The translations under genes and the position numbers were made by a program. A stretch of 32,997 nucleotides of DNA from Microvirga arabica (GTDB lineage Bacteria; Pseudomonadota; Alphaproteobacteria; Rhizobiales; Beijerinckiaceae): contig NZ_JAFBID010000074.1 in NCBI RefSeq assembly GCF_016811235.1, positions 1 through 32,997 on the forward strand. Direction: 5' to 3'. The notes under the pieces were generated by a model. It was not told the DNA's origin and searched no databases. It saw only the letters and a program-made list of their open reading frames with translations. This document shows, one piece after another, positions 24,483 to 31,198 of the stretch (positions within the stretch are counted from its first letter, which is position 1; each line of letters opens with the position of its first letter).

Positions 24483-26312
24483 TTAAGCCCTGAGTGTCGA
24501 GATGGTCCGGGTGTCCGCGATGGTCCGGTTTCCCTCCTCAACCAGGTGGGCTCCTTCTTTTGATCGAACGAGGGAAAGGCAGCGGGTGTGGAAGGCTCTC
24601 AGGCTGGCACGGTGACCCACCGAGATTACTGTAGTTTCGGGGAGCTCGCGGATCAGGGTCAGCATGAGGCACTCCTGGGAGATCTCATCGAGCCCTGACG
24701 TGGCTTCATCCAAGATCACCAGTTCGGGCCGCTGGAGCAGGATACGGGCAAAGGCCAGCCTCTGCTGCTCGCCGCGGGACAGAACTTGGTCCCACCGCTG
24801 ACACTGATCAAGATGCGAGATGAGTTGAGCCAGCCCGCACTCGTGAAGGGCGACAGCGATCCGGTTAAGGTCAGGCCCGTGCGAAGCCCCAGGATAGAGC
24901 AGCGTTTCCCGTAATGAGCCGAGTGGCATGTAAGGATCCTGCGGCACATAGCCGATGCAGGCTGCTGGGGGGAATATGACCCGTCCGCTCCCCCAGGGCC
25001 AAAGGCCTGCCATGGTGCGCAGGAGCGTGCTTTTGCCGGAGCCGGAGGGTCCCATGATGAGCACGCGATCACCGGGATTGACAGTCAGGTCAACGTTCCG
25101 GATGACCACCCGCTCCTGCGGGTCGGTCACTGTGACACGGTCGAGGACGACGCGTTTTCCGCGCCTGGAATAGTCTAATCCCGGGGGCTCGCCGTCTCGC
25201 GAAGGGCTGTCCTCCAAGGTGTGGCTCAGGGCGAGCACGCGCTCGGCGGAAGCGTGCCACTGGGCAATCTGCTTGTAGTTGTCCACGAGCCAAGCAATTG
25301 CCACCTGCACCTGGGTGAAGGCAGCGGCGAGTTGGGTTACACCCCCCAGCGACAACTCGCCCGAAAGATATTTCGGCATCGCGAGAAACAGCGGGATGAC
25401 CGGCACCAGCGCCCCGCTCGCATTGGTGATCCAGGTGAGCCGGGCATGCAGGCCCACGACCCGCAGCCAGCGCGCGACCACAGCCGCATAGGTGCCCTCA
25501 AGCCCGTTTCGCTCAGCTGTCTCGCCGCCAATCATCGCCACGCTCTCACCGTTCTCGCGCAAGCGCGTGAGCTCGAACCGGAGCTTAGCCTCCGCTTCGT
25601 TGCGTCGCGCGATTGCTCCGATGAGTGGATGGCCGACCCGGAGTGTGAGCACCGATGCTGCTGCCCCATAGAGGAGCGCCGCGACCATGAGATAAGCTGG
25701 GATCGTAATGCTCTGCCCGGCCACTCTGAGGGACAAGGACCCGCCCACCGACCAGAGAACGCCGATGAAAGCGATGGCCGTGAGCACCGCATGGGTAAGG
25801 CCGATTACGAAATCGACCACGGGTTCGGTGGCCATGCGGCTGTCGTCTGCGATCCTGTATTCGGGATTCGAGGGCTCGCGGCCGGAAAGGGACAGGTGGT
25901 AGAAGCGTTTGTGTTCAAGCCACCTGTCCATGAGACGGCCCACGAGCCAGGCCCGCCAGCGTACCTGCAGCGTCTCGCGAGCCAGCACGATCAGCACCCC
26001 AATGCCAGCGATCGCGATCACCAGCAGGCCGAACACGGGGACGAGAAGGCCGAGTGTCCCGGCGTCGCGACGCTCAAGCGCATCGAAAAAGGCGCGGTTC
26101 CAGCCGTTCAGCGCGAGGTTAACGCCGATATTTCCGACGAGGCAGAGCGCCAAGGCGCCTGTGAGCCACCAGGCCTTGCGCGCGGTCGAACCCCGCCACC
26201 AACCGCCGGCTATGCCGATGAAGCTGGCGATCACGGGCTGCCATGCGGAGACTGGCGGCTCGGTGTGGCTGTGCAAGACGGCCCCTGAGCAGGGTTGATG
26301 GTCGGGAATCAT
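24483..26312 (-). CDS. SbmA/YddA-like ABC transporter, fused permease and ATPase
   Basis: The 609-residue protein has a membrane part (about residues 25-350, five or six helices, with the motif NPEYRIADDSR at about 149-159 typical of SbmA/BacA-type ABC_membrane_2 proteins) and an ATPase part: Walker A GPSGSGKST (421-429), signature LSRGEQQRLAFAR (511-523), Walker B LVILDEATSGLD (531-542) and a switch His in SVGHRASLR. It is a half-transporter that works as a dimer in the inner membrane. Relatives move peptides, vitamin B12 or fatty acyl compounds; the cargo here is unknown. ATG 26312 was chosen (GAGG nearby); a GTG at 26336 would add eight residues. A methyltransferase-like gene follows at once. 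Confidence 0.9.
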   Translation of the reverse strand: MIPDHQPCSGAVLHSHTEPPVSAWQPVIASFIGIAGGWWRGSTARKAWWLTGALALCLVGNIGVNLALNGWNRAFFDALERRDAGTLGLLVPVFGLLVIAIAGIGVLIVLARETLQVRWRAWLVGRLMDRWLEHKRFYHLSLSGREPSNPEYRIADDSRMATEPVVDFVIGLTHAVLTAIAFIGVLWSVGGSLSLRVAGQSITIPAYLMVAALLYGAAASVLTLRVGHPLIGAIARRNEAEAKLRFELTRLRENGESVAMIGGETAERNGLEGTYAAVVARWLRVVGLHARLTWITNASGALVPVIPLFLAMPKYLSGELSLGGVTQLAAAFTQVQVAIAWLVDNYKQIAQWHASAERVLALSHTLEDSPSRDGEPPGLDYSRRGKRVVLDRVTVTDPQERVVIRNVDLTVNPGDRVLIMGPSGSGKSTLLRTMAGLWPWGSGRVIFPPAACIGYVPQDPYMPLGSLRETLLYPGASHGPDLNRIAVALHECGLAQLISHLDQCQRWDQVLSRGEQQRLAFARILLQRPELVILDEATSGLDEISQECLMLTLIRELPETTVISVGHRASLRAFHTRCLSLVRSKEGAHLVEEGNRTIADTRTISTLRA

Positions 26313-26400
26313 GGCACGGTGCCTCGGAGAAGTCACCGGCTCATGTGCTTTGGGTAATGACCGCTAGGCGCAGAAGAACCCATTACCACTTAATCGCCTT

Positions 26401-26529
26401 GAGATGGCGGATCGCGTGGCGTTCATGGCTGGTGGTGCGGTGGTGGAGCAGGGCTCGTCGGAGGGGTACTGTTCAACCCGTCCCATCCGCGCGTGCCTCT
26501 TTCTCAGCCGCTTTATCCAGAGTAGCTGA
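26401..26529 (+). pseudogene. decayed C-terminal end of a polar amino-acid ABC ATPase
   Basis: The plus strand reads MADRVAFMAGGAVVEQGSSE, close to the sequence that ends GlnQ/AapP-type ATPases (ADRVxFMDGGxIVEQG). A +1 frame then gives VLFNPSHPRV (26461-26495), matching the family FNNPxHxR segment, and the first frame returns with FLSRFIQSS and a TGA at 26527. At least two indels are therefore present. Only the last 45 or so codons are left and no start exists, so it is a gene relic. It is the only trace of an amino-acid transporter ATPase in the window. Confidence 0.65.
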
Positions 26530-26850
26530 GGTCTTAGGCCTCCATCCAAGAGAGACCTAACCCCTCAAGGACTTTGTTGATCGCGCCGACATTCCTTGCC
26601 GGCATAGTCGCGGAAAACGTCGGCTATGGCACTTCTCGGAAGTAGACCCAAAGTCTGCTCTCGCGAAGAACACCGGATGTTCCTGGAGGTTATGCGATCG
26701 GCAGAGGATGGCCCAGTGCGGACCATCCCGGCATTCGGCAGCAAAGACCACCAACCAGCAGGTAAGCGCCTAGACGAACGAGATATTTCCAGACTTGTGG
26801 GTATGTGAAAATTTTCGGGATCTCGGTGAGCGAGAATAAGAACTGGTGGT
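26530..26850. other. intergenic stretch between the ATPase relic and the TetR gene
   Basis: About 320 bases hold no gene that I can support. TTAGGCCTC and GAGACCTAA (about 26535-26563) form an imperfect stem with one mismatch soon after the relic stop, possibly its old terminator. Confidence 0.4.
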
Positions 26851-27510
26851 TCAGGTGTACCCGGCTCCCGCCAAGAAGATGTCCATGCTTCGCTGCCGCA
26901 GGGCCGCCCCTTCCGTGTCTATCCCAAATCCTTCCGGTCCAAGCACGGCCCCTCTTAAGGAGGGCAGGATCATGAGCCCAAGAAAAACCTTGGCATCCCT
27001 GTGAACCTGCTCGCGGGCTATGCCCTTTCCAGACCCGCTTCTGAGGATGTTCGCAACCAATCCCACCGTTCGATCCGCGGCGTAGTTGTGAATGAGCTGT
27101 GCAAGCTTTGGAAAGCGCTGAGCCTCGGCCGTCACAACCCTCTCAAGGGCGACCATGTCGGGATCAAGGCTGGAGGCGAGCAGGCGATCCGCGATTTCCC
27201 ACAACTGCTCCCGCAAGGACCTTCCAGTCAGATCGGCTTCCTCAAGCGCGGAGAGATGCCGCTCCAGCACATTCGCAACCATGGCCTCGAAGAGGTCCGC
27301 CTTACCGAGAAAGCGGGCGTAAAGCGTCCGTTTCGACATTCCGAGTTCGGCGGAGATCGCATCCATGCTGGTCTTCTCGTAGCCGTCCCTCAGGAACAGG
27401 AGTCTGGCGGCCTCGAGGATGCGCCCCCTGATCTGAGCCGCCGCTTCCCGGGACGGACGTCCGCCCGAGTGCTCACGCTGAAGCGGCTCGGATGTCGTCA
27501 GGTTGTTCAT
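26851..27510 (-). CDS. TetR/AcrR-family repressor
   Basis: The 219-residue protein has the family's N-terminal DNA-binding domain (about residues 20-70): RGRILEAARLLFLRDGYEKT then SMDAISAELGMSKRTLYARF, with the classic HTH. An all-helical ligand-binding domain follows (about 80-210), of the kind often found in AcrR-type regulators of efflux pumps (TetR_C_7/AefR-like). ATG 27510 has AGG upstream; an upstream TTG is less likely. A perfect inverted repeat lies in the divergent promoter region to its right, as usual for autoregulated TetR genes. The divergent target gene has been cut away by an IS6-family fragment. Confidence 0.88.
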   Translation of the reverse strand: MNNLTTSEPLQREHSGGRPSREAAAQIRGRILEAARLLFLRDGYEKTSMDAISAELGMSKRTLYARFLGKADLFEAMVANVLERHLSALEEADLTGRSLREQLWEIADRLLASSLDPDMVALERVVTAEAQRFPKLAQLIHNYAADRTVGLVANILRSGSGKGIAREQVHRDAKVFLGLMILPSLRGAVLGPEGFGIDTEGAALRQRSMDIFLAGAGYT

Positions 27511-27559
27511 CGATTTGACCTCGCAAGGGAAGCAGAGGAGCAAGCAATGAGAAAAGTCA

Positions 27560-27588
27560 TTGACCCTTCCGGCTTGATCGCTCTAAAT
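27560..27588 (+). promoter_or_regulatory. promoter of the lost TetR-controlled gene
   Basis: TTGACC (27560-27565) and CTAAAT (27583-27588) are spaced by 17 bases, close to the sigma-70 consensus. The TetR-type palindrome starts 5 bases downstream, over the expected transcription start, which fits repression. Confidence 0.4.
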
Positions 27589-27592
27589 CAAT

Positions 27593-27612
27593 ACGGTACA
27601 GGACAGTACCGT
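27593..27612. promoter_or_regulatory. TetR-type operator
   Basis: ACGGTAC (27593-27599) and GTACCGT (27606-27612) are perfect inverted copies with a 6-base spacer. The site lies 83 bases from the tetR start and 47 bases before the divergent ATG. Confidence 0.65.
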
Positions 27613-27658
27613 TTCGGTGGATCCGTTGCAACTCCGATCCTGCGGAAGGAAAACACTG

Positions 27659-28108
27659 ATGACGACCGACACGGCCCCGCCCGTCCTCACTGCTCGACGC
27701 TCCTCCCAGGAGCGCGACCCACGCCCAGGCAGCGAGCAGGCGAAGCGATTCCTGCGCAAGGCACTCAAGCACCACGGCCGACCCGAGCGGGTTGTGATCG
27801 ACGGCAGCCAGACCAATCGAGAAGCTGTCCGATCGTGTGACGCGATGAGCCAACTGGAGGACCGATCAGGGCGGGAACTGAAGCCGATCAGCATCCGACA
27901 AAGTGCTTACCTTAACAATTGCATTGAGCAGGATCATCGTGCCGTCAAAAGACGGATCCGGCCGATGCTCGGCTTCAAGTCCGCGAACAGCGCTCGTGCA
28001 ATCCTGGGCGGGATTGAGATGGTTCACATGATGCGGAAGGGGCAGGCGAAGTATGCCCATAATCGGCAAACATCGCTCGCGGAGCAGTTCGAGCGGCTCG
28101 CTGCATGA
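27659..28108 (+). pseudogene. chimeric ORF: leader of a TetR-controlled gene fused to the C-terminal half of an IS6-family transposase
   Basis: The ATG at 27659 has AAGGAAA upstream and opens with MTTDTAPPVLTARRSS, a start resembling that of RND efflux adaptor proteins (inference). From about codon 27 the product is an IS6/IS26-type transposase: AKRFLRKALKHHGRPERVVI, the second Asp in VIDGSQTN, YLNNCIEQDHRAVKRRIRPM with the catalytic Glu, then GFKSANSARAILGGIEMVHM. The N-terminal HTH and the first catalytic Asp are missing, so it cannot transpose. The frame is nevertheless open throughout 149 residues and sits behind a regulated promoter, so a chimeric protein could be made. Confidence 0.72.
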
Positions 28109-28165
28109 AGAGGAGCGGCGGTCGCCTCCACCCCTTCAAATCCAGTTAGGATTTGCGACAGAGCC
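27735..28165 (+). mobile_element. IS6-family insertion sequence remnant (right part)
   Basis: The transposase 3' half is followed by GGATTTGCGACAGAGCC at 28149-28165, whose reverse complement GGCTCTGTCGCAAATCC is the standard IS6-family terminal repeat. The left part, including the other terminal repeat, is absent. The left edge near 27735 is estimated from where protein similarity begins. Confidence 0.78.
28149..28165 (-). repeat. IS6-family terminal inverted repeat (right end)
   Basis: Read on the minus strand it is GGCTCTGTCGCAAATCC, matching the well-known IS6/IS26 group end GGCTCTGTTGCAAA at 13 of 14 positions. Confidence 0.8.
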
Positions 28166-28345
28166 TTCTTGGTCTTATTGAGCCAAGTTAGGTCGCAAAA
28201 GCGTCCGATGTTCCGAGTGCTCTGTTTGACAAGGCAGGTATGATCTCGGCCCAGTGGCGGAATGGAACCCCATGGTTTTGGGATCTCTGGACCAGTTGCG
28301 TCTTCTTTGCTCTGACTTCCGAACTGTCCAGCTTTGGCGGAGTTG

Positions 28346-28376
28346 TCCACATGGTCATCACTCATGACCATGTGGA
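28346..28376 (+). promoter_or_regulatory. 13-bp perfect hairpin over the ribosome site of the lipoprotein gene
   Basis: TCCACATGGTCAT (28346-28358) is the exact reverse complement of ATGACCATGTGGA (28364-28376), with a 5-base loop CACTC. The right arm overlaps the first bases of the ribosome site GGAGGAA (28374-28380), and the ATG follows at 28385. As RNA it could hide the ribosome site; as DNA it could be an operator. Confidence 0.75.
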
Positions 28377-28384
28377 GGAAACCT

Positions 28385-28612
28385 ATGCAAAAGTTCGTGT
28401 TTGTTACAGCCTTGTGTCTCCTGGCTGGCGCCTGTGCCACGCGGCAGCAGTCCACCAGCACGGCAGTTGGTGCCACTGCTGGTGCGGTGGTTGGCGGACC
28501 CGTCGGGGCTGTGGTTGGCGCCGGGGCCGGCGCGGTGGCGGGAGCGCCCGGCGGGGTCGTGGACGAGGTCCAAGGAGACAACCAGCGCCGGCGAGTCGTG
28601 CGGCGGCGCTAG
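28385..28612 (+). CDS. small glycine-zipper lipoprotein
   Basis: The 75-residue product has a lipoprotein signal with lipobox LAGAC (Cys at residue 17). A short polar spacer and a glycine-zipper segment follow (residues about 27-56, repeats of VGAxxGAVVGGPVGAVVG). A charged tail ends in RRRVVRRR. Such proteins insert in or attach to the outer membrane and are common in rhizobia-like bacteria; the role is unknown. The ATG was chosen for its lipobox distance and ribosome site GGAGGAA; the open frame upstream includes the hairpin and is not protein-like. Expression may be controlled by the hairpin over the ribosome site. Confidence 0.82.
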   Translation: MQKFVFVTALCLLAGACATRQQSTSTAVGATAGAVVGGPVGAVVGAGAGAVAGAPGGVVDEVQGDNQRRRVVRRR

Positions 28613-28628
28613 TCCAATCATTCAGGAC

Positions 28629-28651
28629 GATCCCGCAAGTGCTGCGGGATC
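28629..28651 (+). terminator. hairpin after the lipoprotein gene
   Basis: GATCCCGCA (28629-28637) and TGCGGGATC (28643-28651) form a perfect 9-bp stem with a 5-base loop, 16 bases after the stop. There is no T-run, so termination would be inefficient without Rho. Confidence 0.55.
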
Positions 28652-28804
28652 TGTCCGACCTGGACTCGTATGCTTGGTGACGAGCAGTAGTGTAGAGCTG
28701 GGTCCAAACCCTAATGATCTGGGTAGTACCTGAACCATCGCCTAGCCGCCGGGTTAATCAGCAGGGCTGGGCAAGGGCTGATCCATTCTCAGGAGGAAAC
28801 GTTC

Positions 28805-29169
28805 ATGGTCGAGACCTATCGAACCGGCAGCTCTCAAGATGGGTTTGGCGCTAAACCTCGTTCCTATCGTGCTGAAACTTCTACCCGGGTAGACGGCCCA
28901 ATTCATGATCTGGATGCCGGCGCTGACGCACGACGGCATGTTGACGACGAGCTCCGCAGGAACCGGCGGGCGGATATATTTTTCGAGGACAGCATCGTGC
29001 TGCTCGGAATCCTTCTTGGAGGGGCTGTCGGGTACATGACGGCAACAACGGTGCGGCGTACAACCTGGAGCAGCAATCCACCGCGGAGATTGTCTCATCA
29101 ATCGGAACACAGGCGCACCTCCGGCCAGAATGGCCGAGGCCGCATGTCCAGCTCGGTCGAAAAGGATGA
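28805..29169 (+). pseudogene. small membrane protein gene with a frame change near 29035
   Basis: A strong ribosome site (AGGAGGA) precedes ATG 28805. The first 75 residues are polar (acidic and basic) and end in a membrane helix, DSIVLLGILLGGAVGYM. After that the same frame becomes arginine-rich and unlike protein, whereas the -1 frame reads GNNGAAYNLEQQSTAEIVSS and ends at a TGA (29167-29169). The natural protein thus seems to need a frame shift near 29030-29040, by an indel or by programmed slippage; no slippery heptamer is evident. The original frame instead runs straight into the PRC-barrel gene. The family is not recognised. Confidence 0.45.
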
Positions 29170-29509
29170 AACCACGGACCTGATCGCATCCAACAAGGTC
29201 GAGGGCACGGCGGTGTACAACCGCAAAGGCGAAAAGCTCGGCGAGGTCTACAACTTCATGGTAGGCAAGCGCTCCGGCGAGGTGGCTTATGCGATCATGA
29301 GCTTTGGCGGCTTTCTGGGCATTGGTCAGAAGTATCACCCGTTGCCCTGGAATGCGCTCACCTATGATACCAACAAAAAGGGTTATGTGATTGATGCGAA
29401 CAAAGAGCGGCTGATGGGAGCACCCAACTACGCCGCTGGTGAAGAGCCGTTCTCCCGGCCCGAGTACGGGCAGCAGGTGCGGGATTACTGGTCGTCGGGG
29501 CTCACCTGA
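29144..29509 (+). CDS. PRC-barrel domain protein
   Basis: The 121-residue protein is one PRC-barrel domain: DLIASNKVEGTAVYNRKGEK, then LGEVYNFMVGKRSGEVAYAI, a GGFLGIGQKYHPLPW turn and LTYDTNKKGYVIDANKERL. PRC-barrels act in RNA maturation or in photosynthetic and membrane contexts, and stand-alone forms like this one are frequent in stress-related clusters of Hyphomicrobiales; the precise role is unknown. ATG 29144 has GAGG upstream and begins exactly where family similarity begins. The gene overlaps the end of the preceding small membrane gene by 26 bases in another frame, suggesting coupled translation. An in-frame read-through from 28805 would make a 234-residue fusion. Confidence 0.85.
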   Translation: MSSSVEKDETTDLIASNKVEGTAVYNRKGEKLGEVYNFMVGKRSGEVAYAIMSFGGFLGIGQKYHPLPWNALTYDTNKKGYVIDANKERLMGAPNYAAGEEPFSRPEYGQQVRDYWSSGLT

Positions 29510-29591
29510 TCGGCATCCTTGCAGATATTCAGAGGGCCCTGCCGCCCGCGAAAGCCGCAGGGCCTGCGGTGCAGGTGGGTTCCGTTGCACG

Positions 29592-29849
29592 ATGGCTGGC
29601 CTGGACCATATGAGCGAGCCGGAGCTTGCCGCTGAGCTCCGTCGCGTCGCAGCCGCGTGCGAACGGCTCAACCAGGAAGTCGCGCATGCCAATCACCGAC
29701 AGCGCTTCAGCAGTGACGCGCGAGAGGTCGCTCGAGCTGCTTGGGATAAACAGATACTCCTAGCCGAGTTGAACCGACTGATGGACCGCAGGCGCGCCGT
29801 CGAAGGCCATCTGATGCGGGTTCGAGGGCAGCTTCGGCCGCTGAAGTAG
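29592..29849 (+). CDS. small coiled-coil protein, unknown function
   Basis: The 85-residue product is entirely helical and charged: SEPELAAELRRVAAACERLN, then a middle segment with AREVARAAWDKQILLAELNR and a basic end RRRAVEGHLMRVRGQLRPL. Heptad spacing suggests a coiled coil. The start may be ATG 29592 or ATG 29610; neither has a good ribosome site. The frame is open well upstream but overlaps the PRC-barrel gene there. No family is recognised. It follows the PRC gene by about 80 bases in the same direction. Confidence 0.6.
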   Translation: MAGLDHMSEPELAAELRRVAAACERLNQEVAHANHRQRFSSDAREVARAAWDKQILLAELNRLMDRRRAVEGHLMRVRGQLRPLK

Positions 29850-30325
29850 AACGAGTAGGGAGCCTTAGGCGACGGGATGCTGGCCCTGAAGTTGACGTTT
29901 ACATTGCTCTTCATGCCTCTGTTGCTGGGAAGGTCATCGTTTCCTGTCCAGCGAACTGGGCGCGCTGGCCTCACCGGAGCGGTCGCCGGTGCGCTCAGGG
30001 ATATGATCAGTGTGGGTCGACATCGAGTACGAATCCTTGAGCCGACTGCCGCTACGCACATGACGTTGTTAGCGAATTTGTAGCGCGGGCAGAGTCATCA
30101 TCGGCGCCGATCGTGGCCCTACTGAACTTTCGTTTTGTGTCGCTAAACCCGGGCGTTGCACTTCACTCGGGAAGGATCAAAGCTCCGGTGCCGATCTACA
30201 ATCCTTGAGTTACAAGTATGATCGCATCCCAAGTATTCTTGCGGTCAAGATAGCCACTTCTGGTGGAGGCGCAGCAGGAAGCTCTCCTCAATTCTAGGCA
30301 TCTAGCCCTGGGATTGAGGAGAGCC
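29850..30325. other. 476-bp gap before the convergent secreted-protein gene
   Basis: A 68-codon plus-strand frame (29877-30083) begins with a hydrophobic run (LALKLTFTLLFMPLLLG) but has no ribosome site and loses protein character soon. I do not support it as a gene. The 30281-30324 hairpin is the only clear structure. Confidence 0.45.
30281..30324 (-). terminator. 14-bp hairpin at the end of the secreted-protein gene
   Basis: GCTCTCCTCAATTC (30281-30294) pairs with GGATTGAGGAGAGC (30311-30324), perfect except for one T-G pair, around a 16-base loop. It ends one base from the stop codon of the minus-strand gene. No T-run follows. Confidence 0.55.
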
Positions 30326-31177
30326 TCAATCAATCGCTTTGAAACGCGGTAACCTTCTCATCACACGGCTGCTTTCAGAGATGATCACCGGTCGCTCTCC
30401 TGCGAAGCTAACAACCAACTCATGTGTCCCAACTCCGCGCGCGTGTCGGTCCAGCTTGGAATTGGCGGCCTCAAAGTCGAACGTTGACTGCACAGTGCAT
30501 GTGCTCCCGTCGGACCTGCATTGCAGCTTCATTGTGCCAGGGCGATACCGGTAATTCCGGTCGGGCCACCGTTGGACGAAGCGGCGCTTCTCCGCAAGCA
30601 GCGCTCTGAAGCTCATTCTCTTGCCGTGGAATAATACGCTCGAGTTGTAGAACTGTGGCGTCGTCTGGAGCATCTGACGGTTTGAGGCTGACCAAAGGTT
30701 AAGATAATCAACGGCCAAACTCTGCGCATCTTGCTGCTGGGAGCTTGGCCGTTTTGAGACAAGGTTCGGCTGAACTGCCACGCGAGACGTGCTCGTTGGC
30801 GCGGCTGCGGGTTTTGGGGCGGATTGGGATTGTTGCTGCCGAGGAGCTGCCTGAGAGGAGGCGGCTTGACCCTGCTGTCCCAAATGCTTCAAAGAGTACT
30901 GCTCTGTTCCGCCCGTGGGTTTTAGCCGAACCGCATTGCGAGAACTGTCTGGTTCGGCCTGTGCTGAAGGAGCCGCAATCGCCTGAGCTGATGAGGATCT
31001 TGGCTGTAGAGGGGTGGCCTGAACTGGTGGGCTCGGTTCAAAAGCTTGGGCTGGAGGTCCGGACAAATCGGCTGGCGGGTCAACCCACGTACCCCGCGTC
31101 TGCCCAAGAGCTGCGGAGGCTAGAAGCACTGCAGGGATAGCGATTGCATTCCAAAATTGGTTCCATATAGCCCGCAT
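30326..31177 (-). CDS. secreted protein with Gln/Pro/Ala-rich linker and NTF2-like C-terminal domain
   Basis: The 283-residue product has a signal peptide (about residues 1-25, ending SAALG). A long low-complexity region rich in Pro, Ala, Ser and Gln follows (about 30-150). The compact C-terminal domain (about 155-275) contains AVDYLNLWSASNRQMLQTTP, FYNSSVLFHGKRMSFRALLA and RFVQRWPDRNYRYRPGT. That pattern, with a helix then a curved sheet, fits the SnoaL/NTF2-like fold and resembles the tail of rhizobial caspase-like secreted proteins. No catalytic residue can be named. ATG 31177 has TGGAGAG upstream; a TTG at 31198 is an alternative. It starts 21 bases after the AI-2E-family permease stop, so the two are probably co-transcribed. 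Confidence 0.75.
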   Translation of the reverse strand: MRAIWNQFWNAIAIPAVLLASAALGQTRGTWVDPPADLSGPPAQAFEPSPPVQATPLQPRSSSAQAIAAPSAQAEPDSSRNAVRLKPTGGTEQYSLKHLGQQGQAASSQAAPRQQQSQSAPKPAAAPTSTSRVAVQPNLVSKRPSSQQQDAQSLAVDYLNLWSASNRQMLQTTPQFYNSSVLFHGKRMSFRALLAEKRRFVQRWPDRNYRYRPGTMKLQCRSDGSTCTVQSTFDFEAANSKLDRHARGVGTHELVVSFAGERPVIISESSRVMRRLPRFKAID

Positions 31178-31198
31178 GATGCTCTCCAAGTCGTTCAA

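Noticed and set aside
25221..26288. 355-codon open frame on the plus strand
   Set aside because: Antisense to the ABC exporter; composition is unlike a real protein.
29877..30083. 68-codon frame with a hydrophobic start
   Set aside because: A possible small membrane protein, but there is no ribosome site and the second half does not look like protein.
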